DNA of 64,000 nucleotides from Effusibacillus consociatus. Its GTDB lineage: Bacteria > Bacillota > Bacilli > Tumebacillales > Effusibacillaceae. The notes beneath the pieces were generated by a model that saw nothing but the letters and a program-made list of their open reading frames with translations, had not been told where the DNA came from and made no database searches. Below, in pieces: positions 59,950-64,000 of the stretch. Location: the NCBI RefSeq assembly GCF_042652925.1, contig NZ_JBHSHC010000106.1, positions 33,655-97,654 of the forward strand, read 5' to 3'. The translations under genes were made by a program, and so were the position numbers. The first letter of the stretch is position 1. Each line of letters opens with the position of its first letter.

Positions 59950-60007
59950 TCGGGTCCCCATCAAAGTACTCGGAATAAGCAACAGAGCTTAACGTCACTT
60001 TGATGGG
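59950..60007 (-). repeat. Structured repeat, copy D (minus orientation)
   Basis: Read on the minus strand: CCCATCAAAGTGACGTTAAGC, TCTGTT, GCTTATTCCGAGTACTTTGATGGG, tail GACCCGAAA. Lies between yabP and yabQ, 19 bases after the yabP stop. Confidence 0.88.
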
Positions 60008-60029
60008 ACAACAAAGGGGGCTCAACGCC

Positions 60030-60719
60030 GTGACACTGGAAGCACAATACATGACCTTGCTGGTCATGAGTATAAACGGTGTCGTTTTGGGGGCCGTATA
60101 TGACATGTACCGGGTAGTCCTGCGGCATTGGAAATTTCTTCGCTGGGCGGGTCCGATCTTTGATTTTGCGTTTTGGATCTTAGGGATTTTTCTGGTATTT
60201 TGGAGTTTGATGTGGGCCAACCACGGTGACTTGCGGATTTATGTGTTTATTGTCCTGTTAATCGGATACGCCATTTACCGGATTTTCTTCCGGCGCATAG
60301 TGGTGGGCAGTACGATAGGAATCATTATGGGAATCGGATACATCTGTCTCACGTTATATCGGGCTTTTCTGCTTCTGGTCATCGCCCCTTTACAAAAAAT
60401 GTGGCTTGCTTTATTGGCGCTGCTGCGTGCATTGGATCGGCTTTTACGTGTGTTCGAAAGGGCTATTTTGTGGCCCTTCAAACCGCTAAAAACAATTCTG
60501 TTTTGGCTGGCTCGCTTCCTGCTTGCTTTAGTGAAGGTAACTGCAAGACCTTTTGTAAAACCTTTGCTGCCTTACATCCTGCCCGTTGTGAACAGGCTGA
60601 AGACAAAAGCGGCTCCGTTTGTCCGCAGGGGCCGCGCAATGTTGAAAAAAGGAAAAGGATTTTGGTCGAGATTGACGAATTGGTTATTGAATAGGGATGA
60701 TAATAAACCTAAGCCCTAA
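60030..60719 (+). CDS. yabQ: Spore cortex biosynthesis protein YabQ
   Basis: 229 residues. Five or so membrane helices in the first 130 residues (GVVLGAVYDMYRVV, FDFAFWILGIFLVFW, LRIYVFIVLLIGYAIYRI) and a long basic, proline-containing C-terminal tail. GTG 60030 after AAAGGGGGCTCAACGCC was preferred to an ATG at 60003, which would overlap repeat D. Confidence 0.9.
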   Translation: MTLEAQYMTLLVMSINGVVLGAVYDMYRVVLRHWKFLRWAGPIFDFAFWILGIFLVFWSLMWANHGDLRIYVFIVLLIGYAIYRIFFRRIVVGSTIGIIMGIGYICLTLYRAFLLLVIAPLQKMWLALLALLRALDRLLRVFERAILWPFKPLKTILFWLARFLLALVKVTARPFVKPLLPYILPVVNRLKTKAAPFVRRGRAMLKKGKGFWSRLTNWLLNRDDNKPKP

Positions 60720-60733
60720 TTCAGGTGATTCCC

Positions 60734-61105
60734 ATGAAAAAGTCTCGATCTTCAACCGAAAAAAACTCAAATGTCATTTACGTGGTTCCTGGCCAGACCA
60801 AGCCGGTACCGCAACCCGGTGATCAAAAACGAGCCAAAAGAAAGCCAAAACTCAGGGCTCTCTTTTTAGTCGTTTTTGTCTTATGGGCACTGTACACCTA
60901 CTTTTTCGTATTGACGCCCAACAAGGCTCGTCTGGAAAAGGAACAGCAGGAACTGCAGCAGAATCTCACCGGACTTCGCCAACAGGAACAAGAGTTGAAG
61001 ACGGAGTTAAACAATTTGCAGGATGAATCTTATATCGCACGACTTGCCCGTAAATACTATAATATGATCAAAGAAGGGGAAATTATTTATAAACCGGGAG
61101 AGTAG
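60734..61105 (+). CDS. divIC: Septum formation initiator DivIC
   Basis: 123 residues, bitopic: a basic cytoplasmic N-terminus, one membrane helix (about 42-62, LFLVVFVLWALYTYFFVL) and an extracytoplasmic coiled coil (KEQQELQQNLTGLRQQEQEL) ending in YYNMIKEGEIIY. Partner of FtsL and DivIB in the division complex. ATG 60734 after CAGGTGATTCCC. Confidence 0.95.
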   Translation: MKKSRSSTEKNSNVIYVVPGQTKPVPQPGDQKRAKRKPKLRALFLVVFVLWALYTYFFVLTPNKARLEKEQQELQQNLTGLRQQEQELKTELNNLQDESYIARLARKYYNMIKEGEIIYKPGE

Positions 61106-61110
61106 CCTTC

Positions 61111-61140
61111 TTGACACTTTTTCCGGCGGTCGCATATAAT
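61111..61140 (+). promoter_or_regulatory. Promoter of yabR
   Basis: TTGACA, 18-base spacer, TATAAT. Confidence 0.8.
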
Positions 61141-61185
61141 TTGAATTGGTAAATGGTTTTAAAATTAAGGGGGAGCTTTTTTTTC

Positions 61186-61647
61186 ATGTCGATCGAATTG
61201 GGCAGCAAACTTGAGGGCAAAGTTACGGGAATTACTCATTTTGGGGCGTTTGTGCTGCTACCCGGGGGTGTCACTGGTTTGGTGCACATATCGGAGATCG
61301 CTGATTCCTATGTGAAAGATATAAACGAACATCTTAAGGTGAACGATACCGTTGTGGTCAAGGTATTAAACGTAGACAAAGACGGTAAGATCGGATTATC
61401 CATCCGTCAGGCGATTGACAAGCCTGCAGTTCCAGAAGGTTCGTCTCAACGTGGGGACCGTCCTGACAGAAGTTTCGATCGTGAGCGCAATTTGCGCGGT
61501 GATCGCGGATCTCGCGACCGTTCACGCTCATCTCACAAGTCATTTGAAGAAAAGATGAACAAGTTCCTGAAAGAAAGCGAAGACAGATTATTGGCTCTTA
61601 AACGCAGTGAAAGCAAGCGAGGCGGACGGGGCGGACGGCGGGGCTAA
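61186..61647 (+). CDS. S1-domain RNA-binding protein YabR
   Basis: 153 residues: an S1 domain (about 3-75, GSKLEGKVTGITHFGAFVLLPGG, GLVHISEIADSYVKDI) and an Arg/Ser/Asp/Gly-rich disordered tail (DRPDRSFDRERNLRGDRGSR, RGGRGGRRG). ATG 61186 after AAGGGGGAGC. In B. subtilis yabR is followed by spoIIE; here an accessory region follows. Confidence 0.93.
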   Translation: MSIELGSKLEGKVTGITHFGAFVLLPGGVTGLVHISEIADSYVKDINEHLKVNDTVVVKVLNVDKDGKIGLSIRQAIDKPAVPEGSSQRGDRPDRSFDRERNLRGDRGSRDRSRSSHKSFEEKMNKFLKESEDRLLALKRSESKRGGRGGRRG

Positions 61648-61713
61648 CGATTAATGTTTTTCGAATGATATGTATGGAGAAGCACTTTCATAACCTCTAG
61701 ATGAAAACATAAT

Positions 61714-61943
61714 TAAAAGAATTTTCTTTCGATGAGAATGGTCATTGGGATCGTTCCCTTGAGAAACATAAGAAGCGAATCCGGCCGGTGGTTATCAAGG
61801 AGATTGAGAAATTCCATAAGTGTGTGGATCGGTGTGGGTTTTACCTTATTTGCCTATCCTGCCCTATGGGGCATCAAGCGATGGTAGTGGAAGCAATTCA
61901 AGCGGAGGCGAAGGATTTTGTTGTTAAACCATTCAATGAATAA
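61714..61943 (+). pseudogene. Chimeric remnant: IS91-type transposase N-terminus joined to a CheY tail
   Basis: One open frame of about 75 codons without a good start. The first 50 residues (HWDRSLEKHKKRIRPVVIKE, IEKFHKC..GFYLIC) match the zinc-binding N-terminus of IS91-family transposases. From about 61861 the frame becomes a CheY-type receiver end (MGHQAMVVEAIQAEAKDFVV, then KPF). The junction has no linker. Both parts are truncated, so this is scar DNA. Family calls are from motif memory. Confidence 0.6.
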
Positions 61944-62307
61944 CGGTTAGTGATACAGTTAAGTAGGTAGGTGGGGAGAGGAATTCCATTTGTTTCAAGG
62001 AAAAAAGGTAATTTCGGGGCGGCCGGGATATGGCAGCCCCTTTTAATTTGAGTTCGTGCCAAAAATTCCAATCGATACGAACGTTTGTTTCTAAATAAAT
62101 AAGCAACACAATCAAATGTCTCCTTTCGAAAGAGTGAGGACCGTAATTCAATATTCAACGCTACCTCGAAACAACATACTTTGCATTGGTATGCGGTCAT
62201 TTTATGCTCCGGTGGAGGCTGTTCATCGAGGCTAGATCCCTATAAGGATGCCAAACACTCTTTATTCCCCATACTAGTAACCTAACAATGAGTTTAAGTA
62301 TTACAGG
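61944..62307. other. Intergenic region with a terminator-like hairpin
   Basis: No gene with a ribosome site. GGGGC-GCC / GGC-GCCCC followed by TTTTAATTT at about 62016-62049 is an orphan terminator-like hairpin. Confidence 0.45.
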
Positions 62308-62712
62308 TTACTGTCTCGCTGGAACCTCTTTATAAAAACTAGTTACGAAACTATGTCCTAACACGATTGAGGGAATTTGAATAAAAAATTCTTGAGCTAA
62401 AAAGGCAGTCAATCCTTGAAAAGGAATGTATGCGACAAGAGCTAAAAAAGGGAGACTTAAAAAAGTTGCCTTTACTTTATTTAATTTCCACTTTCCCTGT
62501 TTTCTAATTTCCGTAACAAAATGATCTAATCCTAATAATACACCCAAAAGTATGTAAATCATAGTTAAAACAAGCTGATAAGTATAGAGATATTGAGCTG
62601 TTACTTCCATTAATTCTCTTAATTCATCTAACACAAATTTAGATCCGATAACAACCCCCAGTATGAGCAAAAAATACGCAGTGTAGGCAAGGGCCTTGCG
62701 ATTGTTATTCAA
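62308..62712 (-). CDS. AT-rich multi-pass membrane protein, function unknown
   Basis: 134 residues with four predicted helices (LAYTAYFLLILGVVIGSKFV, YTYQLVLTMIYILLGVLLGL, ATFLSLPFLALVAYIPF, a weaker fourth at IQIPSIVLGHSF). TTG 62712 follows AAGGAGGAGAATTAC. Markedly AT-rich compared with the conserved operons. No family recognised. Confidence 0.6.
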   Translation of the reverse strand: MNNNRKALAYTAYFLLILGVVIGSKFVLDELRELMEVTAQYLYTYQLVLTMIYILLGVLLGLDHFVTEIRKQGKWKLNKVKATFLSLPFLALVAYIPFQGLTAFLAQEFFIQIPSIVLGHSFVTSFYKEVPARQ

Positions 62713-62863
62713 GTAATTCTCCTCCTTTTTATAATGGATATGGGTTTCGGTGGTATTATATTGTAACAATCTTAAAATTATTTTTCAATATTGAATTTTT
62801 TGTAAGTTATCGACTATGATATCGATTGGAAGTATAATCCAAATAATGGAGGAGTGTTAACGG

Positions 62864-63625
62864 ATGAAGAAAGCTTTTTATGGATTGTTGGTGTTTGCTA
62901 TGTGTTCCTTAACAACGGTGCCAGCGGTATTAGCAAATCCTACATCCAAAACTCCCGAAGTTGTTTTTGAGAAAGAAGAAATTAAAGATCAAAAATCTCT
63001 ATTTGAAAGGGCATCTAAAGGAATTACAGACTTAGAAAACTCGCCTTTTTCTCCTGTTGGAGAACTGGAAAATACTAAAACAAAACTAAAAGAGAAGGTT
63101 AAAACAATCTCTACTACTCAACACGTTAAGAGTGAAAAATATCCTAATGGAGAAGTAAAAGATGCGTATGTAACAACCTCTTTTGCTATAATACCGAAGC
63201 ATAAATCTCAAACTCAAAACTATACTGGAAGCGCTGGATTGGAATATGACCAGAGCCAGAGCAGTGGTCAATGGGACGAATCTATTAGTGTATATGCCTA
63301 TTCAACAATCTATTGGAATAAATACAACACTGATTATTTTGATCTGCAGAAAGTAGATGGGGGTTGGTCTATACAAGATTCCCAAATGGGAGTAAAGGAT
63401 AAGAGAGTCCGTCTAGCAGCTAGTGGATATAAAGACTATCCTGCAGGATATGCGGAGCAGTATAAAGATTATTATCCGTCTGGTCTTACTTACTCTTACT
63501 TCGCCCCTTCAGAGTGGGTTCCTATAAATTCAAAAGCTACCCCTCGGGTATTTGGTATGATCGCATACTGCACGATTTTTGATTACACTACATCTTGGAA
63601 TTTTACTTTTAAAAACCAATATTAG
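62864..63625 (+). CDS. Secreted protein, function unknown
   Basis: 253 residues with a clear Sec signal (KKAFYGLLVFAMCSLTTVPA, cut near AVLA-NP). The mature part starts with a helical charged stretch (about 30-80), then a tyrosine-rich, probably beta region (NYTGSAGLEYDQSQSSGQWDE, YAYSTIYWNKYNTDYFDLQK) and ends in DYTTSWNFTFKNQY. ATG after GGAGGAGTGTTAACGG. AT-rich. No family recognised. Confidence 0.7.
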   Translation: MKKAFYGLLVFAMCSLTTVPAVLANPTSKTPEVVFEKEEIKDQKSLFERASKGITDLENSPFSPVGELENTKTKLKEKVKTISTTQHVKSEKYPNGEVKDAYVTTSFAIIPKHKSQTQNYTGSAGLEYDQSQSSGQWDESISVYAYSTIYWNKYNTDYFDLQKVDGGWSIQDSQMGVKDKRVRLAASGYKDYPAGYAEQYKDYYPSGLTYSYFAPSEWVPINSKATPRVFGMIAYCTIFDYTTSWNFTFKNQY

Positions 63626-63686
63626 GTTTCTTTCAATTTTAAAGGAGCCATTCCTGTAATGAATTAATTTGAGGTTTGAATAAAAA

Positions 63687-63751
63687 GAGCGCCTCCTGTA
63701 TGCTGGGTCTCGAATGCATCACATTCACTGCCCTTATTAAGGAGGACGCTC
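63687..63751 (+). promoter_or_regulatory. Hairpin sequestering the IS110 transposase ribosome site
   Basis: GAGCGCCTCCT (63687-63697) is complementary, with a one-base bulge, to AGGAGGACGCTC (63740-63751), which contains the transposase Shine-Dalgarno. The loop is about 42 bases. Confidence 0.6.
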
Positions 63752-63754
63752 AAG

Positions 63755-64000
63755 ATGAAGTATAAGCACAAACAGAAGCAAAATCAACGGATTCAAAAAA
63801 TTACCGAATCGACTCTGGTTGTCGGGGCCGACATCGCGAGCAAACACACGTCGCTCGCGCAGTCGATTTCAGAGGGATTGAACTTGGTAAAGAATGTGTC
63901 TTTCAAAACCATCGCCAAGGATTGACAAGATTAGTAGCGTGGATGAAGGAATTGCAACGGGTTCATGCCAAGACAACCATTGTGTTTGGCATTGAACCGA
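63755..64000 (+). pseudogene. IS110-family transposase, frameshifted and cut by the window end
   Basis: ATG after AAGGAGGACGCTCAAG. The N-terminus (KQKQNQRIQKITESTLVVGADIA) holds the first catalytic Asp of the DEDD/RuvC-like domain. At 63840/63841 the frame shifts by one base: the reading frame from ATG ends at a TGA at 63924, while the homologous sequence (THVARAVDFRGIELGKE, LVAWMKELQRVHAKTTIVFG, IEP) goes on in another frame to the end of the window. A missing base after GCGAG would restore DIA.QTHVARAV. Confidence 0.8.

Noticed and set aside
1..64000. CRISPR array or cas genes
   Set aside because: No regularly spaced direct repeats and no Cas-like proteins were seen.

Overview
The window is chromosomal DNA of an endospore-forming member of the Firmicutes (order Bacillales). 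The gene order follows the replication-origin-proximal segment of Bacillus subtilis almost gene for gene: dacA-pdxST-serS, tadA-SRP RNA-dnaX-ybaB-recR-yaaL-bofA-gin, tmk-darA-yaaR-holB-ricT-yabA-trmN6-rsmI-abrB, metG-tatD-rnmV-rsmA, yabG-veg-sspF, ispE-purR-ridA-spoVG-glmU-prs-L25, pth-fin-mfd-(PPIase)-spoVT-spoVB-mazG-HU-rqcP-yabP-yabQ-divIC-yabR. Many genes serve sporulation (bofA, gin, yabG, sspF, spoVG, fin, spoVT, spoVB, yabP, yabQ). Departures from the Bacillus order (cphB-cphA, psd, a GH15 enzyme, a small SRP RNA, a zinc-type AbrB) suggest an Alicyclobacillaceae-like relative such as Effusibacillus or Tumebacillus. That placement is an inference; no 16S or genome-wide evidence is in the window.

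Layout. 1-2.8 kb: accessory start with an S8 protease lipoprotein, an anti-sigma-like protein and an ECF sigma gene broken by an in-frame stop. 2.8-9.7 kb: dacA, a small membrane protein, pdxST (PLP synthase), a GH15 enzyme, serS under a T-box, and dgk. 9.7-14 kb: a tRNA-bounded accessory stretch with tRNA-Ser(GCU), a divergent XRE regulator pair with three matching operators, tRNA-Arg(CCU), an AbrB/Doc toxin-antitoxin pair, and wreckage of gerA/gerB/gerC germinant-receptor genes. 14-27 kb: tadA, tRNA-Ser(CGA), SRP RNA, DNA polymerase III subunits, recombination genes, malic enzyme, arginine/lysine decarboxylase, tmk and the c-di-AMP receptor operon. 27-47 kb: abrB/metG, rRNA maturation genes, psd, sporulation genes, a cyanophycin pair (cphB-cphA), isoprenoid, purine and cell-wall precursor genes. 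47-49 kb: a sigma factor and two AT-rich secreted-protein genes, both apparently damaged. 49-61.6 kb: pth to yabR. 61.6-64 kb: a remnant/mobile region with an IS91-transposase/CheY chimera, two AT-rich genes and the left end of an IS110 element with a frameshift. In B. subtilis spoIIE would follow yabR; it is not seen here.

The most unusual signal is a family of about 58-bp structured repeats, four good copies plus one degenerate copy, all between genes of the conserved operons. The base pairs of their outer stems differ from copy to copy but always stay complementary, while inner-loop bases are conserved. That is the pattern of a selected RNA (or single-stranded DNA) structure that has spread within this genome.
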